Assembly: GCF_030406405.1 (NCBI RefSeq)
Contig: NZ_JAUEPL010000006.1
Location: 159,012 to 223,011 of the forward strand
Source of the DNA: Streptomyces ficellus
GTDB taxonomy: Bacteria > Actinomycetota > Actinomycetes > Streptomycetales > Streptomycetaceae
Reading direction: 5' to 3'
Length of the DNA: 64,000 nt
Shown here one piece after another: positions 27,194 through 36,689 of the stretch. Numbering within the stretch: position 1 is the first letter of the stretch; every line of letters begins with the position of its first letter. The notes below the pieces were generated by a model. That model was not told where the DNA came from, did no database searches, and was given only the letters and a program-made list of their open reading frames with translations. Made by a program: the position numbers and the translations under genes.

Positions 27194-27214
27194 CGCCTTG
27201 TCTAGAATCAATCC

Positions 27215-27793
27215 ATGAGCACCAGGACCGACGCCCCGACGCGCCGTGAGCAGATCCTCAAGGAGGCCGCCCGCCTCTTCGCCGAGCGCGGCTTCCATGG
27301 CGTCGGCGTCGACGAGATAGGAGCCGCGGTCGGCATCAGCGGCCCCGGCCTCTACCGCCACTTCCCCGGCAAGGACGCGATGCTCGCCGAGCTGCTGGTC
27401 GGCATCAGCGAACGCCTCCTCGCCGGCGGCCGCCGCCGCGTGGAGGAGGCCCACGGCGACGCGAAGGCGCTGCTCGCCGCCCTGATCGACGGCCACATCG
27501 ACTTCGCGCTCGACGACCGCCCCCTGATCACCCTGCACGACCGGGAGCTGGACCGCCTGCGGGACGAGGACCGCAAGCGGGTGCGGCAGCTCCAGCGGCA
27601 GTACGTCGAGCTGTGGGTCTCCGTGGTGCGCGAGCTGTACCCGGCGCCCCCGGAGGCGGAGGCGCGGGCCACCGTCCACGCCGTGTTCGGCCTGCTCAAC
27701 TCCACCCCGCACATCGGCCTGCTCGGCCGCACGGCCATGGAATCCCTGCTGCGCCGCCTGGCCCACGGAGCCTTCGGCTCCCTGGCGGCGTGA
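27215..27793 (+). CDS. TetR-family regulator of the leucine/isovalerate operon
   Basis: 192 residues. The N-terminal HTH (REQILKEAARLFAERGFHGV; EIGAAVGISGPGLYRHFPGKDAML) matches TetR exactly. The C-terminal ligand domain is helical. It is divergent from the carboxylase/HMG-CoA lyase operon, with two palindromes between the starts, so it most probably represses that operon and itself, with an acyl-CoA pathway intermediate as effector (inference by analogy with LiuR/PfmR-type systems). Confidence 0.9.
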   Translation: MSTRTDAPTRREQILKEAARLFAERGFHGVGVDEIGAAVGISGPGLYRHFPGKDAMLAELLVGISERLLAGGRRRVEEAHGDAKALLAALIDGHIDFALDDRPLITLHDRELDRLRDEDRKRVRQLQRQYVELWVSVVRELYPAPPEAEARATVHAVFGLLNSTPHIGLLGRTAMESLLRRLAHGAFGSLAA

Positions 27794-27820
27794 GCGTTCC
27801 GGTTCTCGGCGCCCGTCTTC

Positions 27821-28027
27821 CTACGGGGCCGGGTGGTCGTGTCGGCCGGTGGCGAGGAGGTCCAGGGCGCCTGGCGGCCTCGGGATGTGCGGGGCGCAGT
27901 CCGTGCAGGCGTAGACGTTGAACCCGGGACCCGATCCGGCGTGGACCTCGGCGACCAGCACGGGCGTCTCGGTGAGCCTGTCGCACCGGACGCACATCCG
28001 CACCGGACGGCGCGCCGGGGCGGTCAC
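27821..28027 (-). CDS. Small CxxC/CxxC protein (68 aa), translationally coupled
   Basis: GTG start overlapping the stop of the preceding gene (GTGA). It contains MCVRCDRLTETPVLVAEVHA and YACTDCAPHIP, two CxxC pairs spaced as in a zinc ribbon, and a Pro/His-rich end. No named family recognised. It resembles in layout, not in sequence, the 57-aa protein at 3360-3533. Confidence 0.6.
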   Translation of the reverse strand: MTAPARRPVRMCVRCDRLTETPVLVAEVHAGSGPGFNVYACTDCAPHIPRPPGALDLLATGRHDHPAP

Positions 28028-28230
28028 CCGGTCAGCCCGAGCAGGTAGGGGCGCACCAGGGCCGTCTCGGTGCCGTCCAGGGGCTCGTCGAGCCCGTACG
28101 GCGAGCGCAGCGGCGGAAGGCTGGGCGGCGGGGGCTGGACGGTCGGGCGGGTGGGGGGTGCCTCGGGGGCGCGCGGGGGTACGAACAAGGCCCTCGCCCA
28201 TCGGGGGAGGACACGGATAAGGTTGGTCAT
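28024..28230 (-). CDS. Small Pro-rich protein with a LVRPYL motif (68 aa)
   Basis: The N-terminus MTNLIRVLPRWARALFVPP could form an amphipathic basic helix. The middle is Pro-rich and the C-terminus reads GTETALVRPYLLGLTG. The LVRPYL string recurs in the unrelated-length protein at 55741-56061, also preceded by a basic aromatic N-terminus and a Pro-rich middle. First gene of a coupled pair, divergent from a GntR-type regulator. Function unknown. Confidence 0.6.
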   Translation of the reverse strand: MTNLIRVLPRWARALFVPPRAPEAPPTRPTVQPPPPSLPPLRSPYGLDEPLDGTETALVRPYLLGLTG

Positions 28231-28384
28231 GTCGGTCTGCTTTCTCCAGATCGGCCACGCCCCGGGACGGTTGCAGCCGTCGCCGGGGCTCTCTGCGTCA
28301 CCAGGATAGGGGAGGTGTACTACCCCCGTCTACCCTCTGGGGTGGCTATGGCAGGTCCATGCTGGGCGCCTAGGGTCCGACTCC

Positions 28385-28645
28385 ATGAGCATTGACCGGG
28401 AAGGGCCCGTTCCGCCGTACCGCCAGATCGCGACGATCCTGCGCGCACGCATTGAGGACGGAAGCATCCCGCCCGGACGTCGCATCCCCAGCCTGGTGGC
28501 GCTGGAGGGAGAGTTCGGCGTGGCGCGGGACACTCTGCGTAAGGCCGTGCAGGTTCTGAAGAACGAAGGCTTGGTGCATACGGTCCCGGGCATGGGCGTC
28601 TACGTCATCGACGGCCCCGCGGAAGGCGACACGGGCGCCCGGTAA
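28385..28645 (+). CDS. GntR-type winged-helix regulator, DNA-binding domain only (86 aa)
   Basis: Essentially a bare GntR wHTH: PPYRQIATILRARIEDGSIP, RIPSLVALEGEFGVARDTLRKAVQVLKNEGLV, then the wing HTVPGMGVYV. There is no effector domain, unlike full-length GntR proteins (about 240 residues). Such short forms are common in actinobacterial accessory loci. It is divergent from the coupled small genes at 27821-28230, which it may control. Confidence 0.85.
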   Translation: MSIDREGPVPPYRQIATILRARIEDGSIPPGRRIPSLVALEGEFGVARDTLRKAVQVLKNEGLVHTVPGMGVYVIDGPAEGDTGAR

Positions 28646-28703
28646 CCGTCCACCCCCCGAAACAGCCCAACCACTCCGCGTGGCGGGGCGGCACAATGGG
28701 GCC

Positions 28704-29471
28704 ATGCCGATACCCAGCCGTGCCGCCCTCGTCGAGCACCTCGTCCGTACCCGGATCGCCGGAGACGTCGCCACGCCCCGCGACAACAACCTCTCCCACT
28801 ACCGCAAGCTGGCGAACGGTGACCGTCACTACTGGCTCGGTCTGGAGCTGGGTGACCGGTGGACGGACGAGCAGGACGTGCTCGCCGTGATGGCCGAGCG
28901 GTGCGGAGTGAACGACGACCCGGCGCACCGGGCCGGGCAGGACACCATCGACCCGGAGCTCACCGTCGACGCCCTGGACCGGGCCGCCGCGCGCCTGCGC
29001 AAGGCCGCGGCCGGCAAGCAGCGGGTGCTGTTCGCGACCGGACACCCCGGCGCGCTGCTCGACGTGCACAGCAGAACCGCCGCCGCGCTGCGCGGCGCCG
29101 GGTGCGACATCGTGCGCATCCCCGGCGGGCTCACCGCCGACGAGGGGTACGTCGTGCAGTTCGCGGACGTGGCCGTCTTCGAGCGCGGAGCCACCCTGTG
29201 GCACACCCATTCGCCGGAGCCGATGAACGCCATCCTGGACCGGCTGGACGTACAGCCCGATCTAGTGGTCGCCGACCACGGCTGGGCGGGCCGGGCGGGC
29301 CAGCGCGGGATCGACTCCATCGGGTACGCCGACTGCAACGACCCCGCCCTGTTCATCGGCGAGGCCGAGGGGACCATGCAGGTCACGATCCCGCTCGACG
29401 ACCACGTCCTGGACCCGCGCTTCTACGAGCCGATGACGGAGTACCTGCTGGACGCGGCCGGGCTGCTCTGA
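28704..29471 (+). CDS. Phosphatase-like conserved actinobacterial protein
   Basis: 255 residues from ATG 28704 (MPIPSRAALVEHLVRTRIAG). Elements such as RVLFATGHPGALLDVHSRTA, LWHTHSPEPMNAILDRLDVQ, PDLVVADHGWAGRAGQRGID and YADCNDPALFIGEAEG (His/Asp-rich, possibly metal-binding) recur in actinobacterial proteins annotated as phosphatases. I recognise the family but not a proven reaction. A GTG at 28680 would add 8 residues. Cytoplasmic, apparently monocistronic. Confidence 0.65.
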   Translation: MPIPSRAALVEHLVRTRIAGDVATPRDNNLSHYRKLANGDRHYWLGLELGDRWTDEQDVLAVMAERCGVNDDPAHRAGQDTIDPELTVDALDRAAARLRKAAAGKQRVLFATGHPGALLDVHSRTAAALRGAGCDIVRIPGGLTADEGYVVQFADVAVFERGATLWHTHSPEPMNAILDRLDVQPDLVVADHGWAGRAGQRGIDSIGYADCNDPALFIGEAEGTMQVTIPLDDHVLDPRFYEPMTEYLLDAAGLL

Positions 29472-29494
29472 CGGGCGGGCCCTCAGCGGGCTCC

Positions 29495-29950
29495 TCAGCG
29501 GGCGCCCCCGCTGCCCAGCTCGCCCCGTGCGGCCTCCATGAACGCGTGCCGCCGTTCACGTTTGGCGGGCGGCGCCGCGCCCGTCGTGCCCTTGCGCACG
29601 CGCGCGTGCAGCGCTTCGGCGTAATCCTGGGCGGCCTGCGCCGTCTCGCGCGCGCAGAGCAGTTCCACGGCCTTCGTCGCCAGCCACAGCTCGTGCAGCG
29701 CCTCCTCGTCGGTGCCGCACGGATCCGACAGGCCGAGGTTCCTGCTGTCGAGCACCAGCTCGATCCGTTGCGCGGAGCCGAGGAACTCCATGATGGCTGC
29801 CTTCCGCTCCGCGCGTTCCGTGGCGGACCGCTCCCATTGATGGCGCCGGTTGTCGACCCGGGTCGCGAGGTGCTGGCCTATGAGCGTGCCCAGCGTTCCC
29901 AGCACAACTCCCGCGAGGGCCAGGGCAGTTCCACCCGTCAACGTGTCCAT
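29495..29950 (-). CDS. Membrane-anchored helical protein of unknown function
   Basis: 151 residues. One N-terminal transmembrane helix (GTALALAGVVLGTLGTLIGQ) is followed by a long charged helical region (RRHQWERSATERAERKAAIM) likely on the cytoplasmic side. Proteins of this shape are widespread in Streptomyces with no known role. 13 nt separate it from the downstream end of tesB on the same strand. Confidence 0.65.
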   Translation of the reverse strand: MDTLTGGTALALAGVVLGTLGTLIGQHLATRVDNRRHQWERSATERAERKAAIMEFLGSAQRIELVLDSRNLGLSDPCGTDEEALHELWLATKAVELLCARETAQAAQDYAEALHARVRKGTTGAAPPAKRERRHAFMEAARGELGSGGAR

Positions 29951-29963
29951 GGCGCCAAGGAAA

Positions 29964-30827
29964 TCATCCTCGCGGGACGCGGACCACGCCCTCCTGGATG
30001 ACGGAGATCGCGAGGCGGCCGTCCTGGGTGTAGATGCGGGCCTGGCCCAGGCCCCGGCCGCCCGAGGACGACGGTGACTCCTGGTCGTACAGGAGCCACT
30101 CGTCGGCGCGGAAGGGGCGGTGGAACCACATCGCGTGGTCCAGTGACGCGCCCACCACGTCCCCGACCGCCCAGCCGCCGCGCCCGTGGGCGAGCAGCAC
30201 CGAGTCGAGGAGCGTCATGTCGGAGACGTACGTCGCCAGGCACACGTGCAGCAGGGGATCGTCCGCCAGCTTGCCGTTCGTGCGGAACCAGACCTGGGAG
30301 CGGGGTGCACGGGGTTGTCCGGCGCCGGCCCAGGGCGGGGCGTCGGCGTAGCGCAGGTCGACCGCCGCCCGGGCTTCGATCAGTCGCTCGGCGACCGGGG
30401 CCGGGAGGTGGCGCGGCAGGATCTCGCCGGCCGTGGGGAGCGTCTCGGGCGCCGGGGCGGGCGGCATGGCCGCCTGGTGCTCCAAGCCCTCCTCGTACGT
30501 CTGGAACGACGCCGACAGGTGGAAGATCGGCTGGCCGTGCTGGACGGCGACGACCCGGCGCGTGGTGAACGAGCGGCCGTCGCGGATGCGGTCCACGGTG
30601 TAGACGATCGGCGCGCCCGGGTCCCCGGGGCGCAGGAAGTACGCGTGGAGGGAGTGGGCGTGGCGGTCATCGAGGACGGTGCGTCCGGCGGCGACCAGGG
30701 CCTGGGCGGCGACCTGGCCGCCGAAGACGCGGGGGACCAGGGCCGAACGCGACTGTCCCCGGAAGATGTCCTGCTCGATCCGCTCCAGGTCGAGCAGATC
30801 GAGCAGGTCGTCAAGCGCCTCGGTCAC
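29964..30827 (-). CDS. tesB: Acyl-CoA thioesterase II
   Basis: 287 residues with a double hot-dog fold. The N-domain has FGGQVAAQALVAAGRTV and SLHAYFLRPGDPGAPIVYTV; the C-domain has SLDHAMWFHRPFRADEWLLYD with the Asp-Gln/Thr catalytic region, and RIYTQDGRLAISVIQEG. GTG start 30827, five nt after the stop of the upstream acyl-CoA dehydrogenase, so an operon. It hydrolyses medium/long acyl-CoA in the cytoplasm. Confidence 0.92.
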   Translation of the reverse strand: MTEALDDLLDLLDLERIEQDIFRGQSRSALVPRVFGGQVAAQALVAAGRTVLDDRHAHSLHAYFLRPGDPGAPIVYTVDRIRDGRSFTTRRVVAVQHGQPIFHLSASFQTYEEGLEHQAAMPPAPAPETLPTAGEILPRHLPAPVAERLIEARAAVDLRYADAPPWAGAGQPRAPRSQVWFRTNGKLADDPLLHVCLATYVSDMTLLDSVLLAHGRGGWAVGDVVGASLDHAMWFHRPFRADEWLLYDQESPSSSGGRGLGQARIYTQDGRLAISVIQEGVVRVPRG

Positions 30828-30832
30828 CTGGC

Positions 30833-31990
30833 TTACAGGCCCATCGACTTGGCGATGATGGACTTCATGACCTCGCTGGTGCCGCCGTAGATGCGGTTGA
30901 CGCGGTTGTCCGCGTACAGGCGGGCGATCGGGTACTCGTTCATGTAGCCGTAGCCGCCGTGCAGCTGGAGGCAGCGGTCGATGACGCGGTGGGCGACCTC
31001 GGTGCAGAACAGCTTCGCGGAGGCGGCCTCGGCGGGCGTCAGCTCGCCGGCGTCCAGGGCCTCCAGGGCGCGGTCGGCGACGGCCTCGGCGGCGTCCACC
31101 TCGGCCTGGCAGGCGGCCAGTTCGAACTTGGTGTTCTGGAAGTGGGCGACCGGCTTGCCGAAGACGGTGCGCTCCTGCACGTACTGCTGCGCGAACCGCA
31201 CCGCGGCCTTGGCCTGCGCGTACGCGCCGAAGGCGATGCCCCAGCGCTCGGAGGGCAGGTTCTGGCCGAGGTAGTGGAAGCCCTTGTTCTCCTCGCCGAG
31301 CAGGTCCTCGACCGGGACCTTGACGTCGACGAAGGCCAGCTCGGCCGTGTCGGAGGTCCGCAGGCCCAGCTTGTCCAGCTTGCGGCCGATGGAGTAGCCC
31401 TCGGACGTGGTGTCCACCGCGAAGAGCGAGATGCCGAAGCGGCGGTCCTCGGCGGTGGGGGCCGAGGTGCGGGCGCAGACGATGACGCGGTCGGCGTGCA
31501 CACCGCCGGTGATGAAGGTCTTGGCGCCGTTGAGGACGTAGTGCGTGCCGTCCTCGGAGAGCTTGGCGGTGGTCTTCATGCCCGCGACGTCGGAGCCGGT
31601 GCCCGGCTCGGTCATCGCCAGCGCCCACATCTCCTCGCCGGAGACGAACTTCGGCAGGTAGCGCTTCTTCTGCTCGTCGGTGGCGAGCATCTTGATGTAC
31701 GGCAGGGCCAGCAGGACGTGCACGCCGGAGCCGCCGAACTGGACGCCCGCGCGCGCGGTCTCCTCGTAGAGCACGGCCTCGAACTTGTGCGTGTCCAGGC
31801 CGGCCCCGCCGAACTCCTCGGGGACGTTGATGCCGAAGATGCCCAGCTCGCCGAGCTTGTAGTAGAAGTCGCGAGGCGCCTGGCCGGCCGCGAACCACTC
31901 GTCGTAGACGGGGACGACCTCCGCCTCGATGAAGGCGCGGATGGTCTCCCGGAACGCCTCGTGGTCCTCGTTGAATACGGTACGGCGCAC
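30833..31990 (-). CDS. Acyl-CoA dehydrogenase
   Basis: 385 residues, complete ACAD. The N-terminal helical domain starts FNEDHEAFRETIRAFIEAEV. LAMTEPGTGSDVAGMKTTAK is the signature with the FAD contact, and QLHGGYGYMNEYPIARLYAD the C-terminal one. The sequence is more like the long/branched-chain actinobacterial enzymes than the isovaleryl-type paralogue at 21421. Co-transcribed with tesB, so probably a fatty-acyl-CoA turnover unit. Confidence 0.92.
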   Translation of the reverse strand: MRRTVFNEDHEAFRETIRAFIEAEVVPVYDEWFAAGQAPRDFYYKLGELGIFGINVPEEFGGAGLDTHKFEAVLYEETARAGVQFGGSGVHVLLALPYIKMLATDEQKKRYLPKFVSGEEMWALAMTEPGTGSDVAGMKTTAKLSEDGTHYVLNGAKTFITGGVHADRVIVCARTSAPTAEDRRFGISLFAVDTTSEGYSIGRKLDKLGLRTSDTAELAFVDVKVPVEDLLGEENKGFHYLGQNLPSERWGIAFGAYAQAKAAVRFAQQYVQERTVFGKPVAHFQNTKFELAACQAEVDAAEAVADRALEALDAGELTPAEAASAKLFCTEVAHRVIDRCLQLHGGYGYMNEYPIARLYADNRVNRIYGGTSEVMKSIIAKSMGL

Positions 31991-32096
31991 GACAACGCCT
32001 CCTCTGGGGCCTTGGGGTACGTGATACGGGGCTGGCTAAGCGCTTGCTCAGAGTAAGTTACCCGGGGGTCACCGGGGCTGTCCAGGGTCGTTCACA

Positions 32097-33509
32097 TCAC
32101 AACCACCGCAGCGCGAACCACAGCTCCATCCGGACCTCCGGGTCGTCCGGATCCACCGACAGCAGCGCCGCGCACCGGGCGATGCGCTGGCGGACCGTGT
32201 TGCGGTGGACCCCGAGCGCCGTGGCCGTCCGGTCCCAGCTGCCGTGCAGGGACAGCCAGGTGCGCAGCGTCTCCCGCAAGGGCTCGGTGAGCGGCCCGAG
32301 CAGGGTGCGGGCGTACGCGGCGGCCTCCTCCGGGTCGACCAGCCCGCCGAAGCCGGCGGGGCGGTGCCGGACCAGGGGCGCGCCGGTCGCCCAGGCGCGG
32401 CGCAGCGCGCGGGCCGCCTGGAGATCGGCGGCGCCCCACTGCGAAGGGTCCGCCGGGGCACTGACCCCGAGGGTCCAGCCGGGGTGCGGGGACGGCTCGC
32501 GGCCGGCGGGCAGCAGCGCCCGTACGGCGCCCTCGTGGGCGTCCACCAGAGGTGTGCCCAGCGGTGGCGGGGGGCCCTCACCGCGCGCGTGGACCACGGT
32601 CCACGGGGCCTCGCCCAGCAGCGGGGCCACCTCGGCGGGGGCGGCGCCCAGCAGGAGGCGGACCAGGGCGGCGGAACGCGCGGCCTCGTCCGCGCCCTGG
32701 TGCGGGGCGGTGAGCAGCGACAGGAGGACCACGGCGACGCCCGCGATCGTGTGGTCGCCCGGCTCGCGGCGCCCCGAGGCGAGGCCCAGGGTGAGGCCCC
32801 GGGCGCCCCCGAGGGCGTACGCGGCGAGGTGGGTGCCGGCCACGGTGTCGGCCGCCGAGGCGGGGCGCGAGCCCGAGTGCGGCACCTGGGCCAGGCGCGC
32901 CAGGGCCGCCGCGACGTCGGGCTCCACGTCTCGGCCCGCCGCCGCGTACTCCGTGCCGTCCGGCGCGTACAGCGCGGCCCGCCCCGCCAGCCGGGACGCC
33001 AGCGCGCGCAGCACGGCCGGCACCGGATCGGGGCGCGCCGCCGCGGTGGCCAGTGACTGCTGCGCCTGCGTCACCCGGCGCAGCTCATGGTGGCGCGCCT
33101 CCGCCATGAGCCGCCACACCGCGCGCCCCACCGCCGTGAACGGCGTCCTCGGCGGCACCTCCAGCAGCGGCAGCCCGTGCCGGGCGCAGGCCGCGACCAG
33201 CTCGTCCGGCACCGTGTCGTGCACCGGCGCCACCCCGAAGCCCAGCGCCGCCGCGCCCGCCTCGACCACCCGTGAGACGTACCGCTCGGGGTCGGTGAGC
33301 TGGACGCCCGCCGTCATCAGCAGCTCGCCGCCCAGCAGGTACGGATAGGGGTCGGCCATCTCGGAGGTGTGCACCCAGTGGATGACCACATCCGAAGGCT
33401 CGGACGGCCCCGCGATCAGCCGCAGCCCCAGGTCCTCGCGGGCGAGGAGGGCGGTGAGCGGGATGGCGGGCCCGGGAGGGGTGGGCGTCGCCTCGGACGG
33501 GACCGGCAT
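32097..33509 (-). CDS. PucR-family transcriptional regulator
   Basis: 470 residues. The N-terminal PucR domain (IPLTALLAREDLGLRLIAGP; WVHTSEMADPYPYLLGGELL) precedes a GGDEF-like degenerate middle region and the C-terminal PucR HTH (SLHGSWDRTATALGVHRNTV; RQRIARCAALL). ATG 33509 has GGAGGAAG upstream and fixes the start. It diverges from an agmatinase-family gene; regulators of this family often control divergent purine, amino-acid or polyamine catabolic genes, so activation of that unit is likely. Confidence 0.9.
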   Translation of the reverse strand: MPVPSEATPTPPGPAIPLTALLAREDLGLRLIAGPSEPSDVVIHWVHTSEMADPYPYLLGGELLMTAGVQLTDPERYVSRVVEAGAAALGFGVAPVHDTVPDELVAACARHGLPLLEVPPRTPFTAVGRAVWRLMAEARHHELRRVTQAQQSLATAAARPDPVPAVLRALASRLAGRAALYAPDGTEYAAAGRDVEPDVAAALARLAQVPHSGSRPASAADTVAGTHLAAYALGGARGLTLGLASGRREPGDHTIAGVAVVLLSLLTAPHQGADEAARSAALVRLLLGAAPAEVAPLLGEAPWTVVHARGEGPPPPLGTPLVDAHEGAVRALLPAGREPSPHPGWTLGVSAPADPSQWGAADLQAARALRRAWATGAPLVRHRPAGFGGLVDPEEAAAYARTLLGPLTEPLRETLRTWLSLHGSWDRTATALGVHRNTVRQRIARCAALLSVDPDDPEVRMELWFALRWL

Positions 33510-33679
33510 GGACGCTTCCTCCACCTGGCGCGTGAACAGTGGATGAAACGTACACTTCTGCCGTGCCTTCGGGCCACCTACTGTCGTCCCGACCGGCGGC
33601 CGCGCGCCGGCCATGCACACTCGAAGCAGTGCGCATCACCGCACAGCAGTACGAAGCGACCGAAAGAAGGCACCCGAAC

Positions 33680-34663
33680 ATGAGCAGCAGCACCCCCGGC
33701 ACGCCGCGCGGCCCCATCGACTCGTCCCGCGTCCCGCGGTACGCCGGTCCGGCGACGTTCGCGCGGCTGCCGCGCCTCGACGAGGTCGGCACCGCCGATG
33801 TCGCCGTCATCGGCGTGCCCTTCGACTCCGGGGTCTCCTACCGCCCCGGCGCCCGCTTCGGCGGCAACGCGATCCGTGAGGCGTCGCGGCTGCTGCGCCC
33901 GTACAACCCGGCGCAGGACGCCTCCCCCTTCGCGCTCGCGCAGGTCGCGGACGGCGGCGACATCGCCGTGAACCCGTTCAACATCAACGAGGCCGTGGAG
34001 ACCGTCGAGGCCGCCGCCGACGACCTGCTGGGCACCGGCGCCCGCCTGATGACCCTCGGCGGCGACCACACCATCGCGCTGCCGCTGCTGCGCTCGGTCG
34101 CCAAGAAGCACGGCCCGGTCGCCCTGCTCCACTTCGACGCCCACCTCGACACCTGGGACACCTACTTCGGCGCCGAGTACACGCACGGCACCCCGTTCCG
34201 CCGGGCCGTCGAGGAAGGCATCCTCGACACCGAGGCGCTCTCCCACGTCGGTACGCGCGGCCCGCTGTACGGCAAGCAGGACCTGACCGACGACGAGAAG
34301 ATGGGCTTCGGCATCGTGACGTCGGCCGACGTCTACCGGCGCGGCGCCGACGAGATCGCCGACCAGCTGCGCCAGCGCATCGGCGACCGCCCGCTGTACA
34401 TCTCCATCGACATCGACTGCCTCGACCCGGCCCACGCCCCCGGCACCGGCACCCCCGAGGCGGGCGGCATGACCTCCCGCGAGCTGCTGGAGATCCTGCG
34501 CGGCCTGGCCTCCTGCAACCTGGTGTCGGCGGACGTGGTCGAGGTCGCCCCCGCGTACGACCACGCCGAGATCACCTCGGTCGCCGCCTCCCACACGGCG
34601 TACGAGCTGACGACGATCATGTCCCGCCAGATCGCCGCGGGCCGCGCCTCGGGCGCCGAGTAA
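33680..34663 (+). CDS. speB: Agmatinase-family ureohydrolase (agmatinase/guanidinobutyrase)
   Basis: 327 residues, binuclear manganese enzyme. Ligand motifs [21 protein letters not shown] and [19 protein letters not shown] are intact. It removes urea from a guanidino compound; agmatine, guanidinobutyrate and guanidinopropionate cannot be separated by eye. ATG 33680 with GAAGG upstream. It is divergent from PucR and followed by a ThDP enzyme, a pair often seen in Streptomyces. I looked for guanidine riboswitch elements upstream and found none. Confidence 0.9.
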   Translation: MSSSTPGTPRGPIDSSRVPRYAGPATFARLPRLDEVGTADVAVIGVPFDSGVSYRPGARFGGNAIREASRLLRPYNPAQDASPFALAQVADGGDIAVNPFNINEAVETVEAAADDLLGTGARLMTLGGDHTIALPLLRSVAKKHGPVALLHFDAHLDTWDTYFGAEYTHGTPFRRAVEEGILDTEALSHVGTRGPLYGKQDLTDDEKMGFGIVTSADVYRRGADEIADQLRQRIGDRPLYISIDIDCLDPAHAPGTGTPEAGGMTSRELLEILRGLASCNLVSADVVEVAPAYDHAEITSVAASHTAYELTTIMSRQIAAGRASGAE

Positions 34664-34675
34664 GCCCGCCGGGCC

Positions 34676-34701
34676 GGCCCCGGAATCCGGCCGCCGGGGC
34701 C
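34676..34701 (+). terminator. Hairpin after the ureohydrolase gene
   Basis: GGCCCCGG and CCGGGGCC pair across a 10-nt loop, 12 nt past the stop codon. A second, weaker GTGGGCCC/GGGCCCAC pairing follows at about 34717-34757. Confidence 0.5.
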
Positions 34702-34917
34702 CGCGGGTACGGTTCCCGTGGGCCCAGCGGCTGCGGCACGGAGCACCGAGGGCCCACCCCGCAGGACCGAACGGCGAGTGAGCCGAAGGGGCGCGCGGGT
34801 GTCGAAAGGGAGAACGCGCGGAGGTTCCGAGGAACGAGGAACCGAGCACGATCGACCGTCGACACACGCTCAAGCGCCCCGGAGGCGAACCGAGCCCTCC
34901 CAAAAAAGGTGAGAAGC

Positions 34918-36600
34918 GTGACCCACGACCACGACCTGGTGCTGCGGCCCACCGCGGCTCAGACCGAGGCCGCGCTCAACCCCCCGCCCGGCCGCAACGG
35001 CGGCGACCTCGTCGTCGAGACGCTGGCCGGGCTCGGGGCCACCACGGTCTTCGGCCTGCCCGGGCAGCACGCGCTCGGGATGTTCGACGCGCTGCGCCGC
35101 TCCGGTCTGACCTACGTCGGGCTGCGGGCGGAGAACAACGCGGGCTTCGCCGCCGACGCGTACGGCCGGATCACCGGCGAGGCCGCCCCGCTCCTGCTGT
35201 CCACCGGGCCCGGCGCGCTGATGTCGCTCGCCGCGCTCCAGGAGGCCGCCGCCGCGAGCGCGCCCGTCCTCGCCATCGGCAGCCAGGTCCCGGCGGCCGG
35301 GCTCGGCGGCGGGCGCCACGGCTACCTGCACGAACTGCGCGACCAGCAGGCCTCGTTCCGCGACATCGTCAAGTCCGTGCACACCGTGCGTACGCCGTCG
35401 CAGATCCCGTCCGCGATCGCCGCCGCCTGGGAGTCCGCGCTGACGGCGCCGCACGGGCCGGTCTGGGTGGAGATCCCGCAGGACGTGCTGCTGGCCGGGA
35501 CCACCCTGCCGGTGGTCACCGCCATGGACGCCGCCCCGCACGACCTGCCGCCCCGCCCCGAGCTGACGGCCCTGGCCGCGCATCTGCTGGCGAACGCCGA
35601 GCGCCCCGCGATCATCGCGGGCGGCGGCGTCGTACGCTCCGACGCGTCCGGCAAGCTGAAGGCGCTCGCCGAGCGGATCGAGGCCCCGGTGGTCACCACC
35701 TTCGGCGGCAAGGGCGCGTTCCCGTGGGAGCATCCGCTGTCGCTCCAGTCGTGGCTGGAGGACCGGCACACGACGGACTTCCTCCAGGACGCGGACGTCC
35801 TGCTGGTCGTGGGCTCCGGGCTCGGCGAACTGTCCTCGAACTACCACACGTTCGCCCCGCGCGGCCGGGTGATCCAGATCGAGGCCGACCTCGGCAAGCT
35901 GGAGTCCAACCACCCGGCCCTCGGCATCCACGCCGACGCGCGGCTCGCCCTGACGGCCCTGCTGGAGACGGTCGGCGAACGCCGGGACCCGGGCGCCGCC
36001 GAGCGCGTCCGCACGGTGCTGGCGAAGGTGCGCGAGCGGATCGTCGCCCAGGGCCTCACCCTGGAGCAGCACGTCCTGGCCTCCGTACGCGACGCCCTGC
36101 CGGACGAGGCCCCCAGCTTCTGGGACATGACGATCCTCGCCTACTGGGCCTGGTCCGCCTTCGACGCCCGGCGCCCCAACACCATGCACTCCGCGCAGGG
36201 GGCGGGCGGCCTCGGCTACGGCTTCCCGGCGGCGCTCGGCGCGGCGGTCGCCGATCCCACGACGCCTGTGCTGGCCGTCTCCGGCGACGGCGGCGCCATG
36301 TACTCGATCGCGGAGCTCGCCACGGCGAAGCAGTACGGGCTGAACGTCACCTGGCTGATCGTCGACGACGGCGGCTACGGCATCCTTCGCGAGTACATGA
36401 CGGACGCCTTCGGCCAGGCCACCGGCACCGAGCTGGCCCGCCCGGACTTCGTCGCGCTCGCCGAGTCCTTCGGCGTCCCGGCCCTGCGTACGACCCCGGA
36501 GGCCCTGCGCGCGGACCTCGCCAAGTCCCTTGCCGAGCAGGGGCCTTCGGTCGTCGTCCTGCCCGCCGTGCTGAAGATGTTCGCGCCCACGCATCGGTGA
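34918..36600 (+). CDS. Thiamine-diphosphate-dependent enzyme, acetolactate synthase-like
   Basis: 560 residues with three domains. The Pyr domain has VVETLAGLGATTVFGLPGQH and the catalytic Glu in GLRAENNAGFAADAYGR. The central domain is FAD/ADP-like (AIIAGGGVVRSDASGKLKAL). The PP domain carries the ThDP motif GDGGAMYSIAELATAKQYG. It lacks a small regulatory-subunit gene nearby, so a catabolic 2-oxoacid decarboxylase/carboligase is more likely than biosynthetic ALS. GTG 34918 is preferred to GTG 34909 because AGGTGAG serves as RBS. The 216-nt leader after the previous terminator region holds no gene. Confidence 0.85.
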   Translation: MTHDHDLVLRPTAAQTEAALNPPPGRNGGDLVVETLAGLGATTVFGLPGQHALGMFDALRRSGLTYVGLRAENNAGFAADAYGRITGEAAPLLLSTGPGALMSLAALQEAAAASAPVLAIGSQVPAAGLGGGRHGYLHELRDQQASFRDIVKSVHTVRTPSQIPSAIAAAWESALTAPHGPVWVEIPQDVLLAGTTLPVVTAMDAAPHDLPPRPELTALAAHLLANAERPAIIAGGGVVRSDASGKLKALAERIEAPVVTTFGGKGAFPWEHPLSLQSWLEDRHTTDFLQDADVLLVVGSGLGELSSNYHTFAPRGRVIQIEADLGKLESNHPALGIHADARLALTALLETVGERRDPGAAERVRTVLAKVRERIVAQGLTLEQHVLASVRDALPDEAPSFWDMTILAYWAWSAFDARRPNTMHSAQGAGGLGYGFPAALGAAVADPTTPVLAVSGDGGAMYSIAELATAKQYGLNVTWLIVDDGGYGILREYMTDAFGQATGTELARPDFVALAESFGVPALRTTPEALRADLAKSLAEQGPSVVVLPAVLKMFAPTHR

Positions 36601-36689
36601 GCGGGCCGTGAGCGGGTGACGCGTGGGGTGTGTCGAACCGGTGTGCCCTGCGCGTACAACTTTTCGGCCGCGTGTGAGTCATCTGATGC

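Noticed and set aside
33510..33679. Guanidine riboswitch upstream of the ureohydrolase
   Set aside because: None of the conserved guanidine-I/II/III sequence blocks is present in the 170-nt gap.
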